A DNA stretch of 64,000 bases from Megascapheus bottae (GCA_024803745.1 JANJXV010000004.1:41969358-42033357); one strand, 5' to 3'; positions 11,805-62,630 are shown, counted from the first letter of the stretch. The notes: generated by a model from the letters alone, not told the origin. Made by a program: numbers and translations.

Positions 11805-12035
11805 CTTATTATACTGTTGGTGGGAATTTATACTGTTGGTTCAACTACTGTGGAAAGCAATTTGGAGATCCTCAAAAAAAAAAATGAAACATAGAACTAA
11901 CTACTCTATGATCCAGAATTACCACTCTGGGGTACTTATCCAACAAATTACAAGTCAAGAAACAACAAAACAATTGCATGCCTATGTTCATTGCTGCACA
12001 GTTTGCCCTAAGTTGGAAACAGTCCAGACGCTTTA
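11525..12035 (+). mobile_element. L1 fragment (ORF2 C-terminal region and beyond)
   Basis: Contains hallmarks of the L1 ORF2 end: acatctctgaccataaagga, ccatctcaccccagtgagaa, actgttggtgggaa and ttcattgctgcacag. Broken by a (TG)n run at 11761-11800 and small indels; a dead, 5'-truncated copy. A truncated B1-like SINE follows at about 12048. Confidence 0.85.
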
Positions 12036-12214
12036 AAATGAAAAAGTGGAGCTGGGCACTGGTGGCTTACACCTGTAATCCTAGCCACTCAGGAGGCTGG
12101 TTCATCATGAGAGAGAATGATGAACGGTGGCATTGATCAAGATGCATTGTACTCAGAGGGTGATGAATTGAAATTTCCTTGTGCAACTGCTTTTGGATAA
12201 AAATTTAAAAATAT

Positions 12215-12408
12215 GAGGTTAGGAGTTTAGCCTAGAGGTAGAGTGCTTGCCTAGCATGTAGGAAGACCTGAGTTCAATTCCTGGGTACCACAAACATAGA
12301 AAAAGTCAGAAGTGATGCTGTGGCTTAAGTGGTAGAGCTCTAGCCTTGAGAAACCCCAAGGACAGTGCTCAGGCTCTGAGTTCAAAGCCAGGTCTGGCAA
12401 TTTAAAAA
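12215..12408 (+). mobile_element. IDL-Geo SINE
   Basis: Complete but diverged sense copy (tagcctagaggtagagtgct, then Geo monomer); short A-rich end. Confidence 0.83.
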
Positions 12409-12409
12409 A

Positions 12410-14149
12410 AATATGGTTTCAAATTTTAAGGTCTTACACTCCCATGTTTTTGTCATGCAATACATTTTCTACACTCTTCTCCTCTACAAATTAAAAATAT
12501 TTGCCTCAAAATTTAAATATTTCTCCTTATAAAACCACACGCATTTAAAATCGATTAGTTAATAAAAAATTGAAACTTTAGAATTAAAGAATTAAAGCAG
12601 GAATTCCCTTTTCTTTTTTTCTGAGATGCTAGAGGCCCTGAGGTGTTACACAGGTTCACTACCACTGAGCTACACACCAAAACTCAAATGTGGAATTTCC
12701 AAAGTATGTCATTTATAAGTGCAGTACTTCCCCCAACATAGCATCCTGCTTTGTGATTGTTGAATGGGCATAAATAGCAGAAAGATGGGAAGTCTTAAGA
12801 AATAGATAAGAGGTTTTACTAACTCCTTGAAACATACTATTTTTGTTATCTTTTGTGTCTGTTTATAGTATCACTGGATAAGCATGATGCTTAAATCTGC
12901 TTTGATTTCCTGGAAGCTTAAATATAGCACCATTTTGCTGATCACCGAATACACTGAGAACAAAAATACATTAGGCATTGTTATTCTCAGCCTAGCCTGA
13001 GTGACACAAAATGAATTTTGGGGCTGCTCATCACTGAGAAATTTTAAGGTAGGGAAACAAATATATCATTGAGTTATCTCAATTTAGTAGGCTAGGTGGA
13101 AATACTTGCAAGATTATTGGAAAGATGAAAGAATACCTTCACGTGATATCTAAAGTCGATTTAGGTGATTAAGAATTAACCTGTTGATAAAAGAGAGGCA
13201 TTCTGGACAGTCATCTGTTAACTAGACATTTGGTGAAAATCTAAGGAGCACATGCTTAGGTATACAGAAAGTACAAATGATGTTTTTATCATATGTTACA
13301 GGCAAAGCAGCAATGAGAAAAAATTGGGAGAGCAGTCGGACATTAAGTATGCAGTGGGGACAGACAAATCTGAGTTCAAATCTCGTATCCTCCTCACTTG
13401 TTAGAAAACCTTAAGGGGGTAACATATGCTTTCTAAATACCACTTTCTCAGGTTATTATGAAAATTAAGTGAACTGATAGATATGATTAGTTGACTAAAA
13501 TATTAGTGATTGAATTCGTCGCCTTTCACTGCATAATAAATAGCTACAATAAGTTTTTGTAACACTTATTTTCATCCTAGTTGGTCTGTAAGCCAATTGT
13601 TTATTAGTTGATCAAGGCTTTGATTAGACAGAGGCCTTGCATTGGGCTGTGGGCTCAGCTCACAAGTCTAGTTATGGGATCAGACTTAGGGACGGAGGCT
13701 AACAGGATATGAGACTCAGCCTGAGACTGAGTGTGTTATCTAGGAAAGTATCCTATAATGAACTAGTGATAAAGTACACTTGGGATATTGAAGAAGTTTG
13801 CGGGCATCTACGTTATCAATTATATGAAACCAAATCTGTCACAAATCAGCAACATGCTTGTCTATTTTGTTCTATAGCATTGGCCTACCTTTACACATTT
13901 TGCATAAAACCAAGACAAAAGTTTCCAACTCATATGGATATTAATAAGCACAGACAAATACACACATGTGCCTGTGGTTTTACTTTTCAATGAAGGTCAA
14001 TGTAAGGTTGTGGTTTTTACTTGACAGATTAGATAAAGATATGAGAAATAAAGAGAAAAATATAAGAGAAATAACTAACATGAGGATGAGAATAATTATG
14101 TCAGTGCTTCTCAATTTTCCCTTTTTCATGCTTCTTTTCATTGTGCTTT

Positions 14150-14150
<1 letters not shown>
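12410..14150. other. intergenic, no gene recognised
   Basis: Apart from an old antisense ID-like fragment at about 12612-12688, I see no gene or clear repeat. Confidence 0.5.
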
Positions 14151-14152
<2 letters not shown>

Positions 14153-14194
<42 letters not shown>

Positions 14195-14285
14195 CCAAAT
14201 GGACCAGTCAAGGGTACTGACTTGAAAATGTGCAGGATGAAGTCAATTCTTAGTGTCTCCCCAAACCACAAAGAACTGAGATGTT
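14153..14285 (+). repeat. (CA)n plus 93-bp linked repeat, copy 2
   Basis: (CA)n at 14153-14193 followed by the same 93-nt unit as at 8290-8382. Sequence before the CA run and after agatgtt differs between the two loci. Confidence 0.85.
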
Positions 14286-16360
14286 CTGTAGCCACAGAAA
14301 CCATATGTGTAGTGCTGTCCGTGGTGCTGAATCACTACTGAGCTGAAACACTGGTTTTGTCTTTGCTGTGAAAGTTCTTCTTTATCTTGCTCTCCATTCT
14401 GGTTCACAATCCTGGCTCAATCAATTCAGTTCTGCCACACATTGAACACGAACACTGTTTTAATTTGTCAAGTGCCTCTAAGAGGATATACTTTGGAGGT
14501 AGTAAAATAGTCAACAGAACTTGTAGCTTCCACCTGCGTTTATTTTAATTTAACCAAAAGATACCTAAGGAAAATGATAGGTTTTGGTATGGTGAAATGG
14601 TGGAAGACTGATTGCAGTAGTGAGACTTGGTTCAGGGCATCCCAGCAGGACAAGAGCAATTTGCTTAAGAGGAAGTGACAGGCTCAAGAGTGCCCATGGT
14701 GATGAGGATACAGATAAAAGGATAGATTTTTGAAATGCTTGAGGGGTAAATAAAACACAACCGTGAGATGTACTGGGGTGACTACAGCTAGGCTATGAGT
14801 TCTATCTTAGGTGGATAGAGATAGAGGTAAGGAGGATGGAGACAGTAGCAACATTTTGGAATTTGTGGCTTTTGTGGCATCTGAACTCCCTCCATTTAAA
14901 AAGTTATCTCTCCATTGTATGAATCCACTGTTCACTCTAGATGCCAAGAGGATAGAGATCACTCTCCTACCTTTGTAGCCAGGGTTAGAAACAAAGGTGC
15001 TGGATGTGTTGGGTGCGCCAACCTCTAAATTTAAACTGGAACTAGTGATACAGTCAATCCATCCTGTGGTGGCAGTAGGAAGTAATTAAAGTTTTGCTAA
15101 GGTTTCTAGTGTAGCAGCTAGCAGCTAACAACTGGTAGCAGCTGCATGACTCTGGTGCCTGGCATTTACCATCTGTTCCATCAAATGCTTTCTGAAGAGT
15201 AATTCTAATTGTAATCCAGCTGTTTCTAGATTTCCTAGAACTTTCCTGGCTCCCAAATCTGGCTTAGCAGGCTCCTAGTGACATCCCTTCCATTTAAATC
15301 AGAATCTCAAGTACTTGCAACTAATGGCCAATAACAAGCTTGAAGTCTAAAATGGTGTGAGGGGTGTGGAAAAATACTTTTATTCACTTGCATGGCTAGA
15401 GCTTTTTTTTTTGAACAAATGTTACAGAAACTTGGGTCTAGAAATCCCTTCATGAAATTTCTAATTAATTAGATAGTGAGAGAATTCCACAGAGACTTAC
15501 TTAGGGAGGTAAGTGTTTATGGTTCCATAGGATTTGAGAGAGCCAGGACTGGAGACATTATCTTTGGGTTGTAAAGCTAGAAGCTTGACCAAAAAAAGCT
15601 AGTCTTATCTTTCCTCTGCACTATAAGAGAATGCAGACTCCTCTCTTTTTCATGCCCAAAACAAGTGTTAGTAGGGAAATAACTGCAATCATCTTTTTTT
15701 TAAATTATGTTTTGGAGAGGGAGCTTCCTCTCTTGCAATATATATATCCCATACTTGTATAGTAACGTCTGACTTTTGTTGTGTCATCCCAGGAGGAATA
15801 ATAGAGACAGGGAAAACCACATAGTTGTTATTTACTTTTAAAGGGATAATAATCAGTTCTGTCTACTCCCAAAAAACCTCAGGTGTGCCCTCAAGATAAT
15901 AATTGGCTTTGTGACAAGTCAGTATGTGCATGCATCTGGAGATATCAAAAGACTGGAGGTCCAGGTTTTCAGGAGACCACAGAGGAAGTATTAAGGGGAA
16001 AAAGAATTTTGAGTAATGAGTAAATATCATAAAAGATCATGTGGCATCAAGGAAAAGTTGTGCTTTATAGAGGAATGATAGTGGAGGGAGAAACTAGTGG
16101 ATACACGTGAAAAAACCCAATTCTGTTCCTCAGATAAAAATGCCTTTTTCTTATTGCAGCCTGTTGTACAACCACAACATCCTGGGACAATGATCTACTG
16201 GACAAGCTCTGTCACCAGGACCACCTCTAGACCCTGCACAAAGCTCCTCCTCCTTTTAAACCTAAAGTTAATATCATTACTCCTAAGAAAGCCTTGGGTT
16301 ATGGGATCCTTTTGTTTATTTTCCTATGTGCCACATTTGATTACACTTCTGTTCCTTTGT
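14286..16360. other. intergenic, no gene recognised
   Basis: No conserved reading frame, RNA gene or clear SINE seen. Contains a small cluster of agcagcta/gcagctaac words near 15110-15145. Confidence 0.5.
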
Positions 16361-16362
16361 GT

Positions 16363-16390
16363 CTCTCTCTGATTCTCTCTCTCTCTTCTC

Positions 16391-16459
<69 letters not shown>

Positions 16460-16481
16460 GTCTCTCTCTCTCTCTCTCTCT
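16363..16481. repeat. (TC)n pyrimidine microsatellite
   Basis: Nearly 120 nt of CT with a few TGTC interruptions, directly followed by an antisense SINE, so probably the expanded tail of that element. Confidence 0.95.
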
Positions 16482-16482
16482 T

Positions 16483-16705
16483 CCTGGTTCTGGGACTTAA
16501 ACTCAGAGCTAGGTAATGTTCCTGAGCTCTTTTGCTCAAGGCTAGCATTAAGAGAATCACAGTTCTACTCTTTGCACTTTGTAGGCTAATTGGTGATGAG
16601 AATCCCATAGACTTTTCTGCCTAGGCTGGCTTTGAACCATGATCCTCAGATCTAAGCCTCCGGAGTAGCTAGGATTATATGCTTGCGCCATTGTGGATGC
16701 CTCAC
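16483..16705 (-). mobile_element. B1-like/Geo composite SINE
   Basis: Reverse copy; Geo part lies next to the (TC)n and the B1-like head ends near gagtagctaggattatat. Confidence 0.7.
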
Positions 16706-16954
16706 TTGCTCAATTTTTTAAAACTAGAACATTGGGATGAGTAGCAGAGTCTAGTTGGAATTAGTCTCCAGGAATTGAGGCTCTTTGCTCTAGATGTTTA
16801 ATGTCCTTGCCTGTTAGTGGTAGGGGGCTAACCTACATTGTATAAATCTGTGAGTTCAGTCTCCAGGACTATAGCAAAAAAATTTTATTATAAATGGATC
16901 CTGTTGACAGGTGAACAATAATGTGAAGGTGCTTAATATTTCTCAACTTTAAGT

Positions 16955-17335
16955 GCCAGGTACTATGCTGATGGCTCATGGCTGTAATTCTAACTACTCA
17001 GGAGGCTGAGATCTGAGTATCATGGTTTGATATGAATATCATAGTTTGAAGCCAGTCCAGACAGAAAAATTCCTGAGACTTATTCTTTCTTTTGGTTGTG
17101 AAGCTTGAACTCTGGGCCAAGGCACTGTCCTGAAGCTGTTCAGCTCAAAGCTAGTGCTCTACCACTTGAACCACAGCACCACTTCCATCCTGAGACTTTT
17201 ATCTCCAATTAACATCTGGAAAGAAGGAAGAGGAGCTAAGTCTTAAATGATAGAGCTCCAGCCTTAGGTGAAAAAAACTAAGGGACAGTGTCCAGGCCAC
17301 AAGTTTAAACCATACATCTGGTTCACATACACAAA
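16955..17335 (+). mobile_element. B1-like/Geo SINE with nested antisense Geo fragment
   Basis: Host head at 16955-17081 and host tail from 17189. The antisense insert is 17082-17188. The direct repeat tcctgagactt on both sides is the target-site duplication. Confidence 0.75.
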
Positions 17336-17610
17336 AAGATTTAGGTAGTAAATGCCATGTGAATTTTATAAGTGAAAAATACCTCTGATGAAGAAAAATT
17401 TGAACAGAGACTTAAGGAAGTTAAGAAATGAGAACATCTGGAAAGAGCAAGGAGAGAATGGCAAGACAATGCAGACAATCATACCATATGAGAGCACAGA
17501 GATAACTCCAATTCAAAACTTTGGGTAAATTAACAAATAAACAAACAGAAAGTGAAGATGTAGTTCTCATGGCCTTAAGGATAAAAGCCAAACAGGTCTA
17601 TGAGGTCCAG

Positions 17611-17808
17611 GGCAGGGAGTTTGGCCTAGTGGTTAAGTGCTTGCCTAGCATGCATGAAGACCTGAATTTGATTCCTCGGTACCACATACATAGAAAAAAG
17701 CCGGAAGTGGTGCTGAGGCTCAAGTGGTAGAGCTCTAGCCTTGAGAAAGTCCAAGGACAGTGCTCAGGCCCTGAGCTCAAGCCCAGAACTGGAAAAAAAA
17801 AAAAAAAA
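17611..17808 (+). mobile_element. IDL-Geo SINE
   Basis: Full-length sense copy with 16-nt poly(A). B-box region slightly decayed (aatttgattcc). Confidence 0.88.
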
Positions 17809-18076
17809 GACTACGAGCTCCAAGTTCCAGCCTAGTACCAGCCAAACAAACAAACAAACAAAAACAAAATGCTTTTTCAGTGCCTTCAGGTAATTACTTC
17901 TAAATTTTTTTTCTACAACTATATGGCCATGGCCCTTATCCAATTTTGATTCCTCAATTCAGCCCTGTAGTTACTAGTTACTTCCTTGCATATATCCTGA
18001 ATTTCTTTACCACTACTTTCCCTGGCAATCTGCAGACTTGGTTAAGCACAAAGGTTTGTTGTTGTTGTTGTTGTTG

Positions 18077-18164
18077 CTTTTTTGTTTTGTGGTACCAAGA
18101 AATCAAATCCGGGCCTCTGTGCATGCTAGAAAGCACTCTACCACTAGGCCAAACTCCCAGCCCT
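18077..18164 (-). mobile_element. IDL head only
   Basis: Reverse copy of the tRNA-like head (tgtggtaccaagaaatc to aactcccagccct); the Geo monomer is missing. A (GTT)n run lies just before it. Confidence 0.75.
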
Positions 18165-18467
18165 AAGTACAAGCTTTATCTGGTCTCATACTATTTTCAA
18201 GCAGTTGAGTTTGACTGGATAAAAACATAAACATCAGCACAAACTGGCCTTGTGTTAAACATATGGCCTAGTAAATCTGATACAGCCTTTTAATTGATCC
18301 TTTTATTCTCCTTTTATTCTCACATTGTTTTCCCTTTTCACTAATTGCCACACTCTTGGCTTGCTATTTACTTGATGACATAATAGAAACAGTAAGAAAA
18401 GGAAGTTATGTTCCCACCATGACAGTTACCCATGGCCTGCTTCTATACTGATGAATTTTGCCTGTTA

Positions 18468-18660
18468 AATTTGGTATGGTGGTGCACTGCTGTAATGTAT
18501 GCAGTTTGGGAGGCCGAGGTAGGAGATTCATAGTTGAAGAACCTAGGCAAAAGCAAAAGATCATATGTGAAAAACAAACTAAAAGCAAAAAGACTGAGGT
18601 ACGGCGCAAGTGGCAGAGCATAAGGACCTGAATTAAATTCCTAGTATTCCCCACAAAATG
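18468..18660 (+). mobile_element. old 7SL/B1-like SINE
   Basis: Has tatggtggtgcactgctgta and gggaggccgaggtaggag, an Alu/B1-type monomer, then a decayed tRNA-like tail (gcgcaagtggcagagca). Confidence 0.6.
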
Positions 18661-19283
18661 CTTTGCCAGACTCTCATGTCTTCCTCAAGCTGTTGTTCCA
18701 TTTCTCTACTTTTTAAAAAATGAAACTAATTGTGAGAGAATTATTTATTCTTCATCTCTCATTTTCCGTGTCTTTAAAAGAGTGTTACATAGTATATTTA
18801 TGTAGGTTTAAAGTTAGGAAGTTCTATGAATACACAATGTTCCTGTTTTCCAACTAATAGTCAACCTGGAAGCAACTAATGTTAGCAACTAACTGAACTT
18901 ATGCAAACACAGAAGTAATTACATAGTTGTTGTTTCATAATATTAGCACTGTAAAAATGTCCTCTATACTTTGATTTCCTTCCCTTTACTTAGCTATGCA
19001 GCTTGGAGGTTATTCTACATTGGTAAAAGGGTCATTCTATATAATACAAGATAATAGTTTCTTTTTCCTTTTAAGGATGTATAGTGATATACTACATGTG
19101 TACTACAATTTCAAAACCATCATAGTATCTACAAGGTGACATTTAAAAAAATATGGGATGTGGTTATGTGGCTCAGGCTGGTCTCAGATTCTTGGGCTTC
19201 AGAACTATCTGGCCTCAGCCTCCTGAGTAGCTAGGATTACAGACGTGAGCCTGTAAACTGCTTTGACCAGTTTATTCTTTTCA

Positions 19284-19475
19284 TTTTTTTTCCAGTCCTG
19301 GGGCTTGAATTCAGGGCCTGAGAACTGTCCCTGGGCTTTCTCAAGGATAGTGCTCCTCCACTTAAACCACAGCACCACTTCTGGCTTTTTCTATGTATGT
19401 GGTACTGAGGAATCGAACCTGGGTCTTTGTGCATCTTAGGGAAGCACAATACCACTAGACCAAACTCCCAGCTCC
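19284..19475 (-). mobile_element. IDL-Geo SINE with target-site duplication
   Basis: Reverse copy bounded by agtttattcttttca-like direct repeats (near 19270 and 19478). A separate old 7SL-like antisense monomer lies at about 19150-19250. Confidence 0.87.
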
Positions 19476-19868
19476 AAGTTTATTCTTTTCAATGGAGAAA
19501 TTTATGTTTGGGCACCTTTAATAAAGTCAATCTTGAAAAGAGAAATAAAGAAAAAAAAGCTACAGGTATGTGAGCCAGAGAAGAGCCTGGGCTTAAACAG
19601 TGTATCAATGATATACGATTGTCTTTTGTCTGTTTTTGTTCTTGTTAGGGATTTCAAACTGAGAGCCTTCTGTTCTTTCTTATTGTTTTCTCTCAAGCTG
19701 GGTGCTCTATCTCTTGAGCCACACCTCCACTACCTTAATAAATCAAATAGTTTTAGCTAAAAAGTTGGTGCCTGTTGCACTATGTCCATCCTCAGTAATT
19801 GAAGGAAGGTTGCAACTGTTTTGCACTAAAAGATTCTCATGGTGCAGGTTCACACAGCAGCATCTCCA

Positions 19869-20053
19869 ATTTTTTTTTTTTTTGGTAGTGGGGCTTGAAC
19901 TCTGGACATGGGCACTGTCCCTGAGCTCTTCAGCTCAAGGCTAGTGCTCTACAACTTGAGACATAGCACCACTTCTGGTTTTCTCTGTGTATGTGGTACC
20001 AAGGAATCGAATCCTAGGCAAGCACTCTATCACTAGGGCAAACTCCTGGCCCT
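19869..20053 (-). mobile_element. IDL-Geo-type SINE
   Basis: Reverse copy with long poly(T); part of the head is deleted (gaatcgaatcctaggcaagc). Confidence 0.8.
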
Positions 20054-20206
20054 CTAATTTGAATTTTTATAAGTTATATACTTTGTACTTTTGGTAACAA
20101 ATTTATGACACAAAGTGTTCTTTTAAGGCCTCCATTTGCTGTTCTTGTCATTGGTGTCCATAGAAGTGGGGAAAATCTTTCATCTTTAAAAATCTACTTC
20201 TTTGGG

Positions 20207-20425
20207 GTGTGTGTGTGTGTGTGTGTGTATGTGTGTGTGTGTGTGTGTTTCAGTTCTGAGGCTTGATCTGGGGTGCGGGGGAGAGTTCAGTCCCTTAGCT
20301 TGTTTTGCTCAAGACTAGCACTCTACCACTTGAGCCACAGCTCTACTTCTTGATTTTTTGGTAGTTTATGGGAGGTAAAAATCTCACAGATTTCCTGCCT
20401 GAGCAGGCTTTGTACCACCACGTCC
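20207..20425 (-). mobile_element. (GT)n tail plus truncated B1-like/Geo SINE
   Basis: (GT)n at 20207-20247, then a reverse Geo half; the B1-like head is mostly lost. Confidence 0.65.
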
Positions 20426-20612
20426 AAAATGGAGTCTACTAGGTTTCTATTCCTGAACACAAACTTTGGGTTTGGTGCCCATAGGACATTGGAGGTGATT
20501 TATCCTGGGCAAAGGATTAAGAAGCAAAGGATTACTGCTTTGTTGGTGATTATAGGACCCAAGGCACTAATTTCTGTATTGCAGTGGGAATCCTGACTAT
20601 TTTTGCTTGGTC

Positions 20613-20838
20613 TTTTTTTTGGGGGGGGGGTCATGGGGCTTGAACTTGGCCTGGGCCCTGTCCCTGAGCTCTTCAGCTCAAGGTTACTGCCCTATCCTTG
20701 AGCCAAGCTCCACTTCCCCATTTCTAGAGGTTAATTGGAGATAAGAGTCTCAGGTCCTTTTGTGGTTTTGAGCTTCTATCCTCAGATCTCAGCCTCCTGA
20801 GTAGCTAGGATTACAGGCGTGAGCCACAGGGCCTATCT
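20613..20838 (-). mobile_element. B1-like/Geo composite SINE
   Basis: Reverse copy, well preserved, ending gattacaggcgtgagccac; starts with T then a 10-G run. Confidence 0.78.
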
Positions 20839-20969
20839 TTGCTTGTTGTTAAGACAAGTTTCTGTCCTTTGGGCTCAAGTAATTTGTGTGCCTCAGTTTC
20901 CTGAGGAGCAATGAGGACAATATGTATATGCTATGAAGCCAAAACAGACAGATAGAAAACAGGTTTTCC

Positions 20970-21008
20970 ATCTATCTATCTATCTATCTATCTACCTACC
21001 TACCTATC
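20970..21008. repeat. (CTAT)n(CTAC)n microsatellite
   Basis: About ten tetranucleotide units changing from CTAT to CTAC. Confidence 0.9.
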
Positions 21009-21950
21009 ATCTATTGTGGTGGTGAGAATTTAAATTAGGGCCTCATGGAGGCAAGAGCAACTGTGATATAGTTCTAGCTCAGAAACCTGACTTTCTGAAT
21101 TATTTCAATGGAATCATTTTTAGGTGGAGTCAGGCTGCAAAGGTGGGGCATGGCCTAGATTGGCTCATAGCACTTGTCATTCCTCTGAAGGTTTGATTTC
21201 TCCTACCGACTTACAAGACTGGTTTAGGTTTCATCTGAACCAACTGGTTTGTATATACTAGGAAGAGCTGCCTTGAACCTGTAACCCCACTGCCAGGAGC
21301 AACTTATTTAGTTTAGCATTGGCAGAGATTATTCCTGTCAGCCACCACATGGTTTTTCATATCTTTATCCAAGTTGTTCTGGTAAATTGAAAAAGGATGA
21401 TCTTTGAATTTTTCCCCCTGTGACTTTTATCATGTTGTCTCAAACAAAAGATTTAAGTTGCCCTTCCTATCTTCTCCAAAGTTTCATTTGATCCCAAGTG
21501 ATTGGGAGTAAATATGGGGTCTGACCTCAGGAAGCCAGTCAGCAGAAAAAACAAGCTATCGTCGTTAATTATAAGGAAAGAAGAAAGATATTTTGCTTTA
21601 GAATTTGATTTTATTTTCAAATTAGACAGCTTAGGTTAAACAGTTCTGAAAGAACAAACGAGGTCGGTGGTGATGGATTTAAGGACAATTATGCAAGTGA
21701 TCAATTTGCTTTCGAGAGTGATGTTAAAATGAAAGAAAACGGCTCCTGAACAACTTTGGAGGGGAGAGAGCCTGAGAACGCCTCGGAATTCGCCTCATGG
21801 ATTTGATGTTCCACTGTCAGAGTAGTTTCCAGCCCTGGTCTGGCGCCCCCACGTCTACGAGGCTGGATGTGGACTTAGGTCGGTTCCACCCAGCGTTGGA
21901 ACCGCCCCAGGGCTCGAGGTCCCTGCCCGCCCATGGGTTAGCTCCGCCCC

Positions 21951-21955
21951 CCAAT
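21951..21955 (+). promoter_or_regulatory. CCAAT box next to GC box
   Basis: CCAAT directly follows a GC box (gctccgcccc, 21941-21950), about 46 nt upstream of the ZNF143-type motif. A typical NF-Y/SP1 arrangement; function is inferred. Confidence 0.5.
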
Positions 21956-21996
21956 CGCGAGGCTCCACCCCAAGCGTGCGGCCCCGCCTGCCGGGA

Positions 21997-22016
21997 ACTA
22001 CAGCTCCCAGAATGCC
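21997..22016 (+). promoter_or_regulatory. ZNF143/THAP11 (SBS) type promoter motif
   Basis: ACTACAGCTCCCAGAATGCC fits the long bipartite motif ACTACAnnTCCCAgnATGC bound by ZNF143 (Staf) with THAP11/HCFC1 at CpG-island promoters. It lies 275 nt upstream of the HACE1 ATG, in the densest part of the island. Binding is inferred. Confidence 0.8.
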
Positions 22017-22227
22017 GTGCGAGCCCAGGAGAGACGCGACGGTCGCGTCAGGAAAGGCGCGAGTGAGCCGGGGTTAGGCGGCGGTGGGGGTCCCCGTGGC
22101 CGTGAGGTCTCTCCAGCAGCTGACAGAAGCCCAGGACGAAAGAGGCGGCTTGGAACTACTCCCCCAACAATCAGGGCTGGCGGGGTCGACACAGCTGCTC
22201 CGCCCCGTGGCCGGGGTGTGGGGCGGG

Positions 22228-22233
22228 ATGTAG
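22228..22233 (+). promoter_or_regulatory. start-stop minimal upstream ORF (ATG TAG)
   Basis: ATG followed immediately by TAG, with G at -3, 58 nt upstream of the end of the 5' UTR. If it is inside the transcript it could hold scanning ribosomes and lower HACE1 translation. Depends on the true transcription start. Confidence 0.4.
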
Positions 22234-61020
<38,787 letters not shown>

Positions 61021-61021
61021 T

Positions 61022-61515
61022 TACCAGGTGCTAAGTGGCTTATGCCTGTAGTCCTAGCTACTCAGGAGGCTGAGATCTGAGCCAACCCAAAGAAGGTAAA
61101 TCAGGTGGTTACCTTTAGCTATAGAAAGCCAGAGTGGAGATGTAGGCTGTGATAGAGTGCTAACCTTGTGCAAAAAAGCCAAATGAGATCGCAAGACCCT
61201 GAGATCTAGCTCAGTACTGTCACCAATAAATGAATGGATGGATGGATGAATGAATAAATAAATAATTGATTGATGATAACCTATCTTGCATAATATATTA
61301 AGAATTCATCACTCCTATAATCCTAGCAACTCAAGAGGCTGAGATTGTAGGATCTCAGACCAGGCAAGAAAGTTCATGAGACTTATCTCCAATTAACTGC
61401 CAAAACAAAAATCCAGAAGTTGATCTGTGGCTCAAATGGTACAGCACTAGCCTTGATCAAAAAGAGCTCAGGGACATCTTCCAGACTCTGAGTTGAAGAT
61501 CTGGGACCAGTGAGG
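61022..61515 (+). mobile_element. two B1-like/Geo SINEs
   Basis: 61022-61228 with a GGAT/GAAT-rich tail to about 61264; 61305-61515 a second sense copy. Confidence 0.65.
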
Positions 61516-62055
61516 GGTAGGGGAGGGGGAGAGAAGGCTCCTCTCTTTCCTCTGTCCCGTCCCCCCACAAGAATTCAGTTAGTTATATAAAATGCTTAGG
61601 TCAGTGCCTGGAACATAGAAAGCTTGAGGTATGTATTAGAAGACATTATTTTTTTGAAAATTAGTATATTCTTATATAATGGAAATTCTTATTTTTTTTC
61701 ACTGTTTCCTGCAAAGTCTTGCAATTTTAGTAAACCATTTATCTGTCTGTCTGTCTGTCCATCCAGCTATCTATCCTTGATATTCTCCTGCCTCTGCTTG
61801 TGCTATTAGGCTTAGGAAACCACTTTTGGTTTTTTTCTTTTTCCAGTAATGAGTATTGCACTTTAGGCCCATGTGCCCTGCCACATGGGCCATTTTTTAG
61901 TTGTAATTAAATAACTAATAACAAAAGAATGAAGATATGAGGGAGACCGCTATATTTTAAAAGTTGGCCGAGGCTTTATATTCTGTCTTAACCAGTCTTC
62001 GTGTTAAAACTATATTCCTTCTTTAGGAAAACTTTTGTTATTATTTTTTAATTTT

Positions 62056-62222
62056 CTTTTTTTTCTAACCAGTCCAGGGTGAGCTTTCTCAATGTTAGCA
62101 CTCTACCACTTGAGCCACAGCACCATTTCCAGCTTTTTTCTGTGTGTGTGGTTTCAAGGAATTGAAACCAGGGCTTTGTGTATGGTAGGCTAGCACTCTA
62201 CCACTAGGCCATGCCCTGACCC
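62056..62222 (-). mobile_element. IDL-Geo SINE
   Basis: Reverse copy; part of the Geo monomer is deleted near the poly(T). Confidence 0.78.
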
Positions 62223-62427
62223 CAAATTTCTCTTTATTTTTAGGAACCTACATTTCTCAGAAAGAAATTAGACAGTAAAGTATTATACATAAAACTAGAG
62301 GAGGAAAGTAGAATAATCGAAAAGTTATGCTTATTCATTAATAAAAAGTATTGTGGTTATTCTTAGAATGTTGTATTTTTTTAGAATCTATAAGCTTCAT
62401 ATAAGTTACTTAAGAATCCATCAACTT

Positions 62428-62630
62428 GGGGCCAGGAGTTTGGCCTAGTGGTTAAAGTGCTTGCCTAGCATGCATGAAGACCCGGGTTCGATTCCTCGGT
62501 ACCACATACATAGAAAAAAGCAAGAAATGGTGCTGAGGCTCAAGTGGTAGAGCTCTAACCTTGAGAAAGTCCAAGGGCAGTGCTCAGGCCCTGAGCTGAA
62601 GCCCAGGACTGACAAAAAAAAAAAAAAAAA
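62428..62630 (+). mobile_element. IDL-Geo SINE with long target-site duplication
   Basis: Near-consensus sense copy with 18-nt poly(A), bounded by agaatccatcaacttg on both sides. Young insertion in intron 17. Confidence 0.94.

Noticed and set aside
17598..17780. Recurring open frames containing SGPEHCPWTFSRLELYHLS
   Set aside because: This peptide appears at many places because it is the antisense translation of IDL-Geo; not a gene family.
21000..21830. A second, divergent gene at the HACE1 promoter
   Set aside because: No conserved reading frame or splice structure on the minus strand upstream; an uncharacterised antisense RNA cannot be excluded.
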